DNA of 64,000 nt from CAVYUC01 sp963783085. GTDB lineage: Bacteria; Bacteroidota; Bacteroidia; Bacteroidales; Prolixibacteraceae. The position numbers and the translations under genes are program-made. Each line of letters begins with the position of its first letter. Within the stretch, counting starts at the first letter, position 1. This document shows positions 42,505 to 52,570 of the stretch, one piece after another. The stretch lies in contig CAWAMJ010000012.1 in NCBI GenBank assembly GCA_963783085.1, positions 1 through 64,000 on the forward strand, in the 5' to 3' direction. Below the pieces are notes generated by a model, which had not been told where the DNA came from, ran no database searches, and saw only the letters and a list, made by a program, of their open reading frames with translations.

Positions 42505-45500
42505 TATCCTATGTTTTTCTTGTTGCGTTCCAATCTTACTTCATCGGTTTCCCTTTCACCGCGGGTTTCTTCCTCTTCGCATTCGCAGATGTTTTCTTCT
42601 TTCTGCTGCGGGCAATAACCGTTGCAGGGGAATCGGTTCAGGATTTCCAATAATATCCGTGCCTGTTCCGAAACATCGCAGGCGTCTGGTTCACATTCGG
42701 CTTTGGATTCCCTCCACTGTTCAAATGCCTGTTCGAAGCGGTACATTTTTCTCTGATCCTCATTTTCGATCCAACGAAAACATATGGCAATATGGGCGGG
42801 CGTTTCTCTGCGCACCAGTTGCTCAAAATACTTCCTGAAGGAGAGGTTTTTGAAACGCCTGGTCCATCCCGGCAAAACCAGACTGATCCAGAAAGAGTAA
42901 GGATCGCAAACGGTTTTGTAATCCCGGCAACAATACATGAATTCCATCAGCGCATCGTTTTTTACCAATGGCCGCAGCAGGATGTGTTCCACAATGTGAA
43001 AGCCTTCTTTTTTGCAGCTTTCCATTCCCGTCATTTCTTCTAATTTTTCCTGTAGCTGTTCCGCCTGGGTGTGGTTTAAATCCCGGCTTTGCAAAACAAC
43101 CTGTTCTGTTCCTTCGGTGAAAGAAAACTGCACCCGGTAAGACCTTTCGCTGGTATCGCTGTCCACGATGGACAGATAATCCGCATTGGCGCTGATCTCC
43201 GTTAATTTTTGCTGGTGTTTTTTTGATTTGGCCGGGGTGTAGGATTCCTGGCTGGTCAGCAAAATATTTTTCGCCTGGTTTTTATCGTCCAGTTCCACCC
43301 ATTGAATGAAGAACCGAGGTCGATTGGCGGTATCGTCTTCGGCAAGGTCGATACGATAAACGGGGTCACAGAACACCGATTCGGTAGTGGGAATGCTCAT
43401 GTTGAGCAGATGGTATATTCGTTTTTTCAGCCCGGAGACATTGAGCGTGTTCCATACATCAGGCCTTTCGGCAGATGTTTTAGCGGTCTTTGAACTGTCC
43501 TTCCAGCCTTCTTTTGAATAAATGAATTTTTTATAGTTGTAAGCCTTCGCCCTTTCGGATTGAATGGCCGGCAGATAGTAAAGATAATCGGCCCTGGCCT
43601 GAAGGTAATCCCGGTAATCTTCGAAAAGAGATGCTTCGGCGCTTACGCCAAATTGTTGCAAGCTGAAGGAAGTGAAACATTCGCCAAAACGCGCCAGCAA
43701 ATGGTTTGTAATTTCATATTTTCTTTGTTGCTGAAGATTGTCAGGTTCAACAATTTCCTGCAGTTTTTTCCGATAGTAATTTTCGTCGTCTTCAACAAAA
43801 GCCTGCCATTCTTCTTCCTGGTATTCGCTTTGGATGAGTTTGGTTATTTTATCGCGGACACTGTCTTTATTCGCCGTCCAGTATTCGCCCAGGGCTTTCC
43901 CAAAGGCCAGGTTCCATTCTACGAAGGAAAGAAAGTTTTTGTCCACAAGCCCTGAGTTTTTTAGCAGCAGGATGATTTCTTCGTCCACTTCCATACCGCT
44001 CAGGGTTTCGAGCTTTTCCTCCGTGAGTTGAACGGGCTGAAATATAAGTTCCCTGATTCCGGGGATGTCATAAAGGGCATCGGTAAAATAGCTGGGCGCA
44101 TCCACATTTTGTTCTACAGCAAACAAATCCCTGACGTGGCTTAGTTGCTGCAGGTAGTTGGCCATTAATCGATCGTAAAAGGTCAGATAAGCCTGCAATT
44201 GTTTAATCTCGCCAAGCCTTTTTGGCGGGGCATTTGGCGGAGGGCTATTCGAACCGACAGCATAGTTTTGCGGGAACTCCATCTGAATGCTTGTAAATTC
44301 CGCTAAATCCCCTCGGTATTCACCGTTTGGCGTTTGGAGTTTGTCGCTTGTTTTGCCGGCCTGTCCGCGGATTTCCAGTTGTTTAGCGCGGATGAGCTCA
44401 GCAATGGATTTGTACGGTATCCGGGTTCTGAAATTTTCCCGGCTGCTGTGGAGACAGGAGCATTCGATGTCGATAAAGGGTTTTTTGCCGTTCAGGTCGA
44501 GGCAGGTAAGATTGCGGACATACTCGTCTTCGCCTTTTCGCTTAATCACCAGTTCGTTGATGTTTACAACGCCATCTACATTAAGGATCACTCGATAGAG
44601 ATCGGACATATAAATAGCTTCGGGGATGGTTCCTTTTTCCAGTTCTTCATCGATAATAAAACCATGTTCCAACAGCGGCCCATCGTAAATCTGATCGCCG
44701 GTATATCCCAATTCCACCAATTGTTGAAGGGTACGGAACTGAATTGTCGGGGTAAGGAATTCCTGAATCTGAAAAATTATCTCCGCCATAATTTTCTCTT
44801 CGTCACATCCCTGCATTGTCTCCACATCCAGGCAGAGGCAGATGTTCTGCGCCTCAAGGATGGAAATATCCAGGAAGTCTTCGCAAAGGTTCCTGTTTTG
44901 ATGAAGTATTTGCCGGGCCTGCCGAATAATGCGTTTTGCCGCAGCCGAACCGGGAATTATCTCCGTATCGTGCAAATCCAGCTTTATGGAATACAAACCA
45001 TTCAGCTCAATCTTCTCAAACTCATCCGGATTCTGGTTTTCGTTGTAATAGCTTAAAAAGAGATAGCCGAGCACGCAACTAATCCTATTGGGGATTTTTG
45101 CTACTTTTTCCGCGGCATCCGGATAGTTAAAGGCGATAAAATCCATTACCTGCCATAAACGGGCCATGTCGTCCATGTTTACTCCACCATCTTTAGCTGT
45201 TTTGTCGATAATTTCATACAACGGTTTGGTCAGGTCGTTTTCGGGAAAATCTTCCGGTATCAAAGTCTTGAGTTCACGTACAAATTCGTTGTCGGCCTGC
45301 CTGAAGGCGAGGGAACAGTATTGTCTGCTTTGCAGGTAAAATTTATTAAAGGTTTTAAGATGTTTGACAATAAGAACATAGAATGATTTTAGGTTTTCCT
45401 CCAGTTCTGCGGTATAATTGTAAATCTTATCGATGTATTTTGGATCAAATCCGTCCTGGTCTTCGAGTAATTCTTCGAAGGTTTCACGAAGGATATTTTT

Positions 45501-46028
45501 GTAATCCGAATTGCTCATGATAATTTCCTTCACCCTCTTTTCGAAGCCGCTAACATTCTGCGGTTCGCTCGCATCGTTATCTATCAGGTATTTTATCCTG
45601 TTCTCAAATTCCGGGGAAATCGTTCTTGTTTTTTTCTGAACATACAGGGCCTGTTCATTTTCCTTTGATTTCTTCAGCCAGACATTTTTCACGCCGGGAA
45701 TGTCGATCAGGATTTTGCGGTAGTCCTTTTCGGTGACCGGTTCGCAGGGCAGGATTTCTTCGGCAGGATGAAAAAGTTTTCTTTTGCCGTTGTCCGGCCC
45801 GATGGCCATTAGGTCTTCGAACGGCAAATGGGTGCGGTAGGAGAGGTCGGTGATGGCATAGCACAAGCTTTCCAAAATGGTGATACCGGGATCGTGGATA
45901 TTAAAATCGGTCCAGATAAAAGGCGCCCATTCCTCCAGGCGGCGAATCCCTTCCGAACGAAGACGCTCAAAATCCAGGGTAATGCGTTCAGGCCGTGCCG
46001 GCGATATGGTATTTATGCGATCGTCCAT
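42504..46028 (-). CDS. eCIS baseplate wedge protein (Afp12-like)
   Basis: 1,174 residues. The N-terminus LEEWAPFIWTDFNIHDPGIT followed by ESLCYAITDLSYRT matches the Afp12/Pvc12 baseplate family (gp7-like role). The C-terminal part has the family's HIVEHILLRP, DPYSFWISLVLPGWTRRF and ETPAHIAICFRWIE. It then ends in an unusual Cys-rich acidic tail (C-N-G-Y-C, C-E-C-E-E-E-E) that may bind metal or form contacts. With the Afp11-like protein it builds the wedge ring around the hub. It lies 21 bp downstream of the Afp11-like gene and is long but intact, with no frameshift. Confidence 0.85.
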   Translation of the reverse strand: MDDRINTISPARPERITLDFERLRSEGIRRLEEWAPFIWTDFNIHDPGITILESLCYAITDLSYRTHLPFEDLMAIGPDNGKRKLFHPAEEILPCEPVTEKDYRKILIDIPGVKNVWLKKSKENEQALYVQKKTRTISPEFENRIKYLIDNDASEPQNVSGFEKRVKEIIMSNSDYKNILRETFEELLEDQDGFDPKYIDKIYNYTAELEENLKSFYVLIVKHLKTFNKFYLQSRQYCSLAFRQADNEFVRELKTLIPEDFPENDLTKPLYEIIDKTAKDGGVNMDDMARLWQVMDFIAFNYPDAAEKVAKIPNRISCVLGYLFLSYYNENQNPDEFEKIELNGLYSIKLDLHDTEIIPGSAAAKRIIRQARQILHQNRNLCEDFLDISILEAQNICLCLDVETMQGCDEEKIMAEIIFQIQEFLTPTIQFRTLQQLVELGYTGDQIYDGPLLEHGFIIDEELEKGTIPEAIYMSDLYRVILNVDGVVNINELVIKRKGEDEYVRNLTCLDLNGKKPFIDIECSCLHSSRENFRTRIPYKSIAELIRAKQLEIRGQAGKTSDKLQTPNGEYRGDLAEFTSIQMEFPQNYAVGSNSPPPNAPPKRLGEIKQLQAYLTFYDRLMANYLQQLSHVRDLFAVEQNVDAPSYFTDALYDIPGIRELIFQPVQLTEEKLETLSGMEVDEEIILLLKNSGLVDKNFLSFVEWNLAFGKALGEYWTANKDSVRDKITKLIQSEYQEEEWQAFVEDDENYYRKKLQEIVEPDNLQQQRKYEITNHLLARFGECFTSFSLQQFGVSAEASLFEDYRDYLQARADYLYYLPAIQSERAKAYNYKKFIYSKEGWKDSSKTAKTSAERPDVWNTLNVSGLKKRIYHLLNMSIPTTESVFCDPVYRIDLAEDDTANRPRFFIQWVELDDKNQAKNILLTSQESYTPAKSKKHQQKLTEISANADYLSIVDSDTSERSYRVQFSFTEGTEQVVLQSRDLNHTQAEQLQEKLEEMTGMESCKKEGFHIVEHILLRPLVKNDALMEFMYCCRDYKTVCDPYSFWISLVLPGWTRRFKNLSFRKYFEQLVRRETPAHIAICFRWIENEDQRKMYRFEQAFEQWRESKAECEPDACDVSEQARILLEILNRFPCNGYCPQQKEENICECEEEETRGERETDEVRLERNKKNIG

Positions 46029-46049
46029 AATTTATTTTCTTTGCCAGGA

Positions 46050-49000
46050 TTATATGCATTCCGTTTCTACATCCGCAGTAACCGCTTCTATGCCATGGTC
46101 CGTTGTAAAGGCATCTTTGTCCTCTTCGAGATAGGTGGTAAAAATGGTCCGCAATCCCGATGGAATTATCCTTTCAATATCTTTTGGCAATTCCACATTG
46201 TCGATTTCGATGTCCATATTCATGATTTTATCCACGTAAGGTATTTCCTCCAGGAAGAAAACAATCTTTGATCTGTAAAGCGGTTTATCGAATTGTATTT
46301 CCGCGTTCCTGTCCTTCATCCAGGGCGCGAGGAAATTTTTTATTTCATCGTCGAGGGCAAAACGGTGATAATTTACGTCTACGCCTTTCCTGAATTTTAC
46401 CTCGAATTTCACGCGGATGGTTTCGTAAACCGGATTTTCAACAAAAAGGAATTGTTGTGTCAGGTTTCCAAATTCATCTTCTTCGGTATAAGCGGTAAAC
46501 AAATTGGTTCGGGTGCGTAAAAACTGTTCCATTTCCCTCAGATCGCCTTCGGAAAATCGAGGATCGGCGGTAAGTTCGCCGCTTCGCCTTTTTAAATCCG
46601 GAATCACAGCGACCATCACATTTCCCGGTGCCAGTTCAGAACCCGGTTTGGTATGGTTCAGGCATTTGGCCCGGTATATTTTCGGGAATTTTTCCAAAAC
46701 AATGCGCTCGTAATCCCAACGGGTCACAGCCCGGTCTTTATGCCTCAAGCGTTCGCTTACCCGGCGGTAAAATTCATTTCCCTGTTCCGGCAACCTTCCG
46801 TTGAAAGTAGGGAAAGGTTGTTCAATCTTTTTAACTTCGGATCGGCTTCGTTTGAGTTTTGTGATGTTGTCTTCGGGCAACGGTTCCGCAAGGTGTTCGA
46901 GGGAATTTTGCCGGTCTTCGAACATTACCTTTAAAGCCTGTGCGCGAACGTCTGTAACTTCGGGCAGGGCTCTGACCGATTTTTCCGGAACGGCTGTATC
47001 ATCTTCCACCGCAGCGGCCCTGAGATAGTAGAACAGCCCTTCGTCCTCCAATAAGGTAGTGGTGTTCACAATGTTGTTAGGGATGGTCAGTTGAACCATT
47101 CCAGTGCGCGTTAAGCCAAAGGTGGAATCGGACAAAATCTGATTGGCCGCGAACGGGATCCACTGATTGTTTTTTGACAGATAGGACCAGTGAATGTCGG
47201 GGGCCTGCAGCTCTGGTTCGGCTTCGGAGCCTTCCAAAAACTGGATGAGCAGGGAAAGGTTTGCGCCGGGGGTTACGTTTTCAAGTCCAATGTACAGGTT
47301 GCCAGCGGCAAATTTTGCTTCCGCCCTGTCAAAGGCAGGGTAAGGATAAACCAACGGAATGCCATTATCGACAGGATTAACCAAAGATATTTCTTTATAG
47401 CCCTCAAATGGAAGCAGAAAATAAAATCGGTCTATGCCATCGGCATCCTCGCCTATAGCAATAGTCTGCTGCGAGTTGTAATCCAGGCTTATACCATTAG
47501 TGGCCGGTGTATAGGGTGGATTGGGCAATGTGACGCTCGCCGGGTCTTCGATGTTTGCCGAAGCCGCCGAAATGGTATGCGCCGTCAGGACATTGGGAAA
47601 TTCTTTATGCAAGAAGTCGCCTCCGGTAAGTTTAAGCCGCATAAAGCCGGTGGGCATGTTGGACTGCAGTTCCACGAAGGATTGACTACGGACATCCCTG
47701 AAAGTATTGACATCATCAAGCCTGATGGTGGGAACGACGGTATCGTTTTCTACCAGCGGTTCCAGGATTGAAAATCTGGCTAATAAAATATTAAAAGTTT
47801 GGGTTTGCTCCGGGTTTACAAAATCAATGATTTGATAATTATTGTATTGAACAGATAAACTGGCGCTTTCGCCTGTAAAATCGGAGGTATCGAAATTAAA
47901 TTCGCCGTTGTAATTCGTGTAAGCGGTTAAAACTTCTTCGGTTGAAACATGAAGCCCTAAATCTACCCTGACCCCTTCCAAAGGGAAATTGCCGGTTTCG
48001 TCCGTAATCCTCCCATCAACGGTGGTGTTTAGTTCGTCAATGGGAATGGAATTGATGGCTTTTAAGTCGCTTCTGTTAAATTCGGCATTGGTCAACAGGC
48101 TAACTTCCAGTTGTGGAGGCGTGAACGAACTGAAATATCCGGCATAGTATTCTCCGTCTGCTTCCGTTACTCCACCAAAATTAACCGGGTCGATCCAATC
48201 AAAATTAATCGTTAAACTCTGCAACCTTTTTTGAAAGACTTCGGCGCTGCCAAGATAAAACTTATCGCCTCTCTCCGGTATGGCGCCAAAGGGCAGGAAT
48301 TTCTCCGTTCCGTCAAAAATGCCCAGGTCGCTTTGCACGATGAGGTTTTCCCTGATGCCAAATACCCTTGTTGTTATCCCGAATTTTTGTACCGTGGTTG
48401 TTTTAAGCCATTCATACGCCTGCAGGAAATTTTCATGGCCACTATTGATGGTTAATTTAATAAGCGGCCATTCCGAAACCGGCCTTATTTCACCGGATTG
48501 TTCAATGGCCGGCAAATCGGGCGTTAATCTTATGTTGAAATAAAGAACATCGCCTTCACGGCTGAGGGTAAATCCGGAGCTTGTGCCGGATTTATTCGAA
48601 GTCAGGGCAGGGATTTTTAACCAGCCCTCTTTGGTGGAGAGATACATTTCTAACAATCCCAACTGTGATAAATCGATGAAATTAATTTGATTGCCTGCTT
48701 CGTCTACTTCTTTGTAAATTTCATCTTCTTCAAATTCAATATCCAGCTCAATGTTCCTTTTCCCTTCTTTTAAAATCAACTGCGGAGAGGCGATGGCAAA
48801 ACCTGCTTCGCCGTATGGAAGTGTTTTGTTGTCCCCGAATGCCCGCCAGCTTTTGGCTTTCTCATTTGGGACTTCTTCCTGCTTTGAATATTTTTTGCTT
48901 ACGTCCGGGTTGGTAAAAAGCCCCGACCAGCAACCGGAGAGGTAACTGTTTTTAATGTATTTAACTGTGGCTTTATTAATTACCGAGTCTTCGACCGGTT

Positions 49001-50021
49001 TAAAAATCCGGTCTGTTTTTTTGGCATCCTTGCCATCCAGAAATTCGGTATCGGCATCAATTTTATATGAAGCGATATTTTTGGCCAGTTCAATGATCAG
49101 GTGTGCTTCGTCGGGTATAGCCTCCCTTTCCTTAAGATGCAGAATCTCTTTATAGTAAAATTCAAGATGTTCTTTGGTAAGGTTGTTTAAATCTTCCTGA
49201 ACCAGTTCAAATAATTTTAAAAAAGCAAAATATAGCGCGATGTGCGGTTCGCGAACCTGTGGTGTGTTAAGGTTCTGAATAAACCAGTATTCCGCCCTTG
49301 TTTTTATCAGAATATAGGTTTTCAAAAATTCCTGAAAAAGCTCGTGAAGGTTTTCAAACCCGTTGTTCCGAAACCCAACCTGGAAGGGAATTTTATAAAA
49401 GGCCTGTGGATTTATGACGCCCCATCGCTCGCTAAAGAAATATTTATACTGAACGTGATTCAGGTCCTTGGGCGTTTCCAGCGATCGCGGATAGGCTTCT
49501 TTATGAAACCCGATCAGCAAATGCAGTTTTTCGGCCAGTTGCTCCGTATCGGTAAGGGAATCTTTTTGAATGTAGGAAAGAATTTCCTGTTTCAGGGGAA
49601 GGGTATCCGGCAACAAACGGTAATAGTGCTCGATCCGTTTGGCCAGGTTGCGGATGTTCTCGATTAAATCCAGGGCATGTTTGGCTTCCCGGGCTTCGTC
49701 TTTTTCAATATTAGGTAAATTATTGTAATCGCGTTGTATTTTTTGGTAGGCGGCTTCCAACAGGTTTTCATCGCTGCCGGCAATGATGGCGAGGAAGGTG
49801 AGCGGCTCGGATTCAAAAAAACAGGTCCAGTCGCCTTCGATGGCGTTTTCCTGGTTGAAGTATGCCATGAAACGCGCAAAATCATACGTGTTGGCAATGA
49901 GGTCCTGAAGTACCTTGTTGTCGATATTGAAATTTTCCGGGATCAGAAATTCCTTTATCCTTTCCGCCTGGCTGGTTCCGTTGTTTTGCAATGAATTATA
50001 TGTATCCGTTTTATTTTTCAT
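46050..50021 (-). CDS. eCIS baseplate J-like protein (Afp11-like) with inserted Ig-like domain
   Basis: 1,323 residues. The N-terminal 330 residues are helical; the C-terminal half has baseplate J/gp6 features (AVTRWDYERIVLEKFPKIYR, VMVAVIPDLKR, YRSKIVFFLEEIPYVDKIMN). Residues about 660-745 (VDGRITDETGNFPLEGVRVD, then TNYNGEFNFDTS) form a carboxypeptidase-regulatory-like/prealbumin beta domain inserted between baseplate segments. This type of domain is common in Bacteroidota surface proteins but not expected in this core protein, so it may decorate the baseplate. The start overlaps the gp25 gene by 4 nt. It is co-transcribed with the Afp12 gene. Confidence 0.85.
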   Translation of the reverse strand: MKNKTDTYNSLQNNGTSQAERIKEFLIPENFNIDNKVLQDLIANTYDFARFMAYFNQENAIEGDWTCFFESEPLTFLAIIAGSDENLLEAAYQKIQRDYNNLPNIEKDEAREAKHALDLIENIRNLAKRIEHYYRLLPDTLPLKQEILSYIQKDSLTDTEQLAEKLHLLIGFHKEAYPRSLETPKDLNHVQYKYFFSERWGVINPQAFYKIPFQVGFRNNGFENLHELFQEFLKTYILIKTRAEYWFIQNLNTPQVREPHIALYFAFLKLFELVQEDLNNLTKEHLEFYYKEILHLKEREAIPDEAHLIIELAKNIASYKIDADTEFLDGKDAKKTDRIFKPVEDSVINKATVKYIKNSYLSGCWSGLFTNPDVSKKYSKQEEVPNEKAKSWRAFGDNKTLPYGEAGFAIASPQLILKEGKRNIELDIEFEEDEIYKEVDEAGNQINFIDLSQLGLLEMYLSTKEGWLKIPALTSNKSGTSSGFTLSREGDVLYFNIRLTPDLPAIEQSGEIRPVSEWPLIKLTINSGHENFLQAYEWLKTTTVQKFGITTRVFGIRENLIVQSDLGIFDGTEKFLPFGAIPERGDKFYLGSAEVFQKRLQSLTINFDWIDPVNFGGVTEADGEYYAGYFSSFTPPQLEVSLLTNAEFNRSDLKAINSIPIDELNTTVDGRITDETGNFPLEGVRVDLGLHVSTEEVLTAYTNYNGEFNFDTSDFTGESASLSVQYNNYQIIDFVNPEQTQTFNILLARFSILEPLVENDTVVPTIRLDDVNTFRDVRSQSFVELQSNMPTGFMRLKLTGGDFLHKEFPNVLTAHTISAASANIEDPASVTLPNPPYTPATNGISLDYNSQQTIAIGEDADGIDRFYFLLPFEGYKEISLVNPVDNGIPLVYPYPAFDRAEAKFAAGNLYIGLENVTPGANLSLLIQFLEGSEAEPELQAPDIHWSYLSKNNQWIPFAANQILSDSTFGLTRTGMVQLTIPNNIVNTTTLLEDEGLFYYLRAAAVEDDTAVPEKSVRALPEVTDVRAQALKVMFEDRQNSLEHLAEPLPEDNITKLKRSRSEVKKIEQPFPTFNGRLPEQGNEFYRRVSERLRHKDRAVTRWDYERIVLEKFPKIYRAKCLNHTKPGSELAPGNVMVAVIPDLKRRSGELTADPRFSEGDLREMEQFLRTRTNLFTAYTEEDEFGNLTQQFLFVENPVYETIRVKFEVKFRKGVDVNYHRFALDDEIKNFLAPWMKDRNAEIQFDKPLYRSKIVFFLEEIPYVDKIMNMDIEIDNVELPKDIERIIPSGLRTIFTTYLEEDKDAFTTDHGIEAVTADVETECI

Positions 50022-50440
50022 AGGGAAACGATTGTGGCTTCACGTTTATAGTAATCAAATACATAGTTAAACCTTGAATTGGTATTTCGCAGCGAGAAGG
50101 TAAGCGAAATCAGAATCCGGCCTTCGTTGGTTGCACTGTCGTCGATAGCGACTTCTTCCAGTTCAATGCGCGGTTCGTAGTACATGATGGATTTCTTAAT
50201 CAGGTCTATGATGTAGTTTTTCAGTCCTTCGTTCACCGGTTCGAAAACCAGGTCCTCCATGGCTGCGCCGTAATCCGGCCGCATTACTCGTTCGCCCGGC
50301 CGTGTGCTGAACAAGATGGTCAGGCTTTCTTTTACATCTTCCACATCCTGCACCATTCGTACACCACATTCGGTGCCCTTTTTGTAAAAACTGACCGGGA
50401 ACCCCCATCCAACGCCAAGAAATGAATTTCTTTGATTCAT
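50018..50440 (-). CDS. GPW/gp25 baseplate protein (Afp9-like)
   Basis: 140 residues of the gp25-like baseplate wedge family. Landmarks are LGVGWGFPVSF at the N-terminus, the EDVKESLTILFSTRPGERVM helix-turn with the conserved R-P-G-E-R, and PDYGAAMEDLVFEP. gp25 proteins connect the baseplate to the sheath and start sheath assembly. It lies 3 bp after the PAAR gene and overlaps the Afp11-like gene by 4 nt (ATGA). Family call is firm. Confidence 0.93.
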   Translation of the reverse strand: MNQRNSFLGVGWGFPVSFYKKGTECGVRMVQDVEDVKESLTILFSTRPGERVMRPDYGAAMEDLVFEPVNEGLKNYIIDLIKKSIMYYEPRIELEEVAIDDSATNEGRILISLTFSLRNTNSRFNYVFDYYKREATIVSL

Positions 50441-50443
50441 TGT

Positions 50444-50731
50444 TTATCCAATTAAAACCGTAAAACTTCCTAATATAATATTGCCTCCGTGAGCTGTTGT
50501 GTCACCCATTCGCGCCGCTGGCTTGCCACCGATGAAAACCGTGCCCGAACCCATGGCTATGGTATCGGGTGGCCCTGCGCAGGTTACGAGGTCGCCAACC
50601 CTTGCCGCAGGCATATTCTCAATAAGTACTGTAGGTTCGCCCGGTGGCATCACCGGTCCGCCTACATGCGGCTTGGGTCCGTCGCTCAACGGACAGATAT
50701 GCATGTCTCCAACTCTTGCTGCTCCCGGCAT
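50444..50731 (-). CDS. PAAR-domain spike tip protein (Afp10-like)
   Basis: 95 residues making a single PAAR cone that sharpens the VgrG-like spike. The motif appears as P-A-A-R-V-G-D and K-P-A-A-R-M-G-D, with metal-binding His and Cys in DMHICPLSDG, LVTCAGPPD and TTAHGGNI. There is no C-terminal effector extension, so toxic activity must come from separately loaded cargo. It sits 17 bp after the VgrG-like gene. Confidence 0.93.
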   Translation of the reverse strand: MPGAARVGDMHICPLSDGPKPHVGGPVMPPGEPTVLIENMPAARVGDLVTCAGPPDTIAMGSGTVFIGGKPAARMGDTTAHGGNIILGSFTVLIG

Positions 50732-50748
50732 AATCGCGTTTTTAATTT

Positions 50749-52560
50749 TTAATTTATTCTCACTATTCCGCCTTTAACCACCAATTCCCCTGACGCGGAT
50801 ATTTCCGCCTGACTACCGCCCTGGCATTTCATGGCGGCAGAGGCTTTTTGCGTAATGTTCAATCCTTCAACCTTGATTTCGTTTTGAGCCTTTAGGATAA
50901 GGTCTTTTGCGGATTCAATGCTAATCCCGTTGCTGTCCATTGTAATCTTGTTGCCGTGCTGATCTTCTATTTCTGCCGCATCCGCATCGTCATCGACCAC
51001 TATTTTTTTACCTGCTGGCGTTTCAAGTGTCCAACTGCTTTTGTCATCATCGAAAACCATCTTTATTCCGCTCCGGGTTTGCCATCCTTTTTGATGATTG
51101 TCGTCGCTGGCCGTGAACGGGCCGGGCTTGGCCGAACTGTTCAACATTCCGAGAACAATGGCGTCGCGCGGGTCGTCGTTGACAAAACCCACAATGACTT
51201 CATCGCCCAGTTCCGGGAGGAAAAAGGCGCAACGGTTATCGCCGGCATCCTGAAAAGCCATCCTCGCCCAGATACCGTCGCTGACCGGATCGATAACGGG
51301 CAGGCGTAACTGAATGCGGAATTCCCCATCCGGGTCGTTTTCCAGCTTTGTTACCACGCCGATTTGCAGGCCGCCAATGCCCGGAAGCAATTTAGCCGCG
51401 GCTTTGTCCTGCACATCGTCGAATTTATCGACCGTCCATTCCTGATCAAGGCCAAACTGAAGGTGCGTAAACCAGCCGCCATCGAGGATTTCATGTTTTA
51501 CTGCCGTCACTAAAACGGGGCCGCTGTGCCGTTGACCAACGCCCTGCAGCGAGATTACCTTTCCGGGTTCCGCCTGGGCAATTCCCTGTACTTTGGCGCG
51601 CCCTTTTAATTTTGACAATCTGCTTTTTAAAATTTGCGCTTCGGACCAGTTTTGCAACTCCTCCCGGATAACCCTGCCGGAATGCTGCCCCAGTAAATTG
51701 GCAATGCCGATCACGTTGGTGTAATCCGTATTGGGTGCCGCTCCGGCAAGTCCGACCGCAGATAAGGCCCCCGAAAGTGCCCCTGTTACTCCGCCTCCTC
51801 CGCCGCCCTCCGACGATGTTTCCGATTCGATGATTTCCTGGGAAGAAAAATCCCATGCTGTGGTTTTGGCAGCCGGGTACTGGTCGCGGGCGTCCATTTC
51901 CGCTTCAAACTCAAACAGCGATGATCCGTAAGTTACGGTGAAATCCGGCGACTGAGCGAAATCCGGGGTTTTCACCTGTAACTCTCCATTGTTGGTATGT
52001 ACCAGTTTACCGTTGGCTTCTGCGCGGGTCAGGATAAAATCCCAGTCGGTGGAATAATATTGTACCATCTCATCGTGGGTTAAGCTTATGGAATCCACAT
52101 CGGTGGTTAAACCATGTTCGCCTGCTATGGATTCGATAATCCCCGAGTCGCTGTCGTTAAAAAAGTACTTGTTTTTTCTGCCCACGGTCATCTTAACCGC
52201 TTTGTCCTTACATTCGATATGCAACTGGGGGCTTCCGTTTTTTCCGATTCGAAGGGCGTGTTTAATGATGATGCCTTTGAATATGAGGCTTCTGTTGGGA
52301 AGATAGCCGGTAAGAATTTCTATTTCGTTTCCCGGCGAAAAGGTATCCTGATCGCTAACCGAAAACTGCTGGTCTGCCACGGAACCGTCGAGAATGATAA
52401 TCCTGGCATTAGCGATACGGTTAAAACTACGTTCCACTTCAATGGATAAAATCTGTATTTCACGCGATATCTCCGTCCCATTAATTTTTACGGCGAAATC
52501 CACCACGTCCGTATTTTCGGGTATGGGCAATCGCAGTTGGCTGACATTTAAATCAAACAT
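50749..52560 (-). CDS. VgrG-like spike protein (Afp8-like)
   Basis: 603 residues. The N-terminal half is the gp27-like hub (FDLNVSQLRLPIPENTDVVD; EILTGYLPNRSLIFKGIII; DWDFILTRAEANGKLVHTNN). A Gly-rich linker (EGGGGGGVTGALSGALSAVG) follows at about residue 250, then an OB fold/gp5-like part with GVVTKLENDPDGEFRIQLRL and FFLPELGDEVIVGFVNDDPR, and a C-terminal beta-helix (SNGISIESAKDLILKAQNEI). It forms the central trimeric spike tipped by the PAAR protein. No effector domain is fused. Confidence 0.92.
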   Translation of the reverse strand: MFDLNVSQLRLPIPENTDVVDFAVKINGTEISREIQILSIEVERSFNRIANARIIILDGSVADQQFSVSDQDTFSPGNEIEILTGYLPNRSLIFKGIIIKHALRIGKNGSPQLHIECKDKAVKMTVGRKNKYFFNDSDSGIIESIAGEHGLTTDVDSISLTHDEMVQYYSTDWDFILTRAEANGKLVHTNNGELQVKTPDFAQSPDFTVTYGSSLFEFEAEMDARDQYPAAKTTAWDFSSQEIIESETSSEGGGGGGVTGALSGALSAVGLAGAAPNTDYTNVIGIANLLGQHSGRVIREELQNWSEAQILKSRLSKLKGRAKVQGIAQAEPGKVISLQGVGQRHSGPVLVTAVKHEILDGGWFTHLQFGLDQEWTVDKFDDVQDKAAAKLLPGIGGLQIGVVTKLENDPDGEFRIQLRLPVIDPVSDGIWARMAFQDAGDNRCAFFLPELGDEVIVGFVNDDPRDAIVLGMLNSSAKPGPFTASDDNHQKGWQTRSGIKMVFDDDKSSWTLETPAGKKIVVDDDADAAEIEDQHGNKITMDSNGISIESAKDLILKAQNEIKVEGLNITQKASAAMKCQGGSQAEISASGELVVKGGIVRIN

Positions 52561-52570
52561 ATCGTTAGTT

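Noticed and set aside
43560..45056. Plus-strand open frames inside the Afp12-like gene
   Set aside because: Antisense to a well-conserved 1,174-codon baseplate gene; typical shadows.
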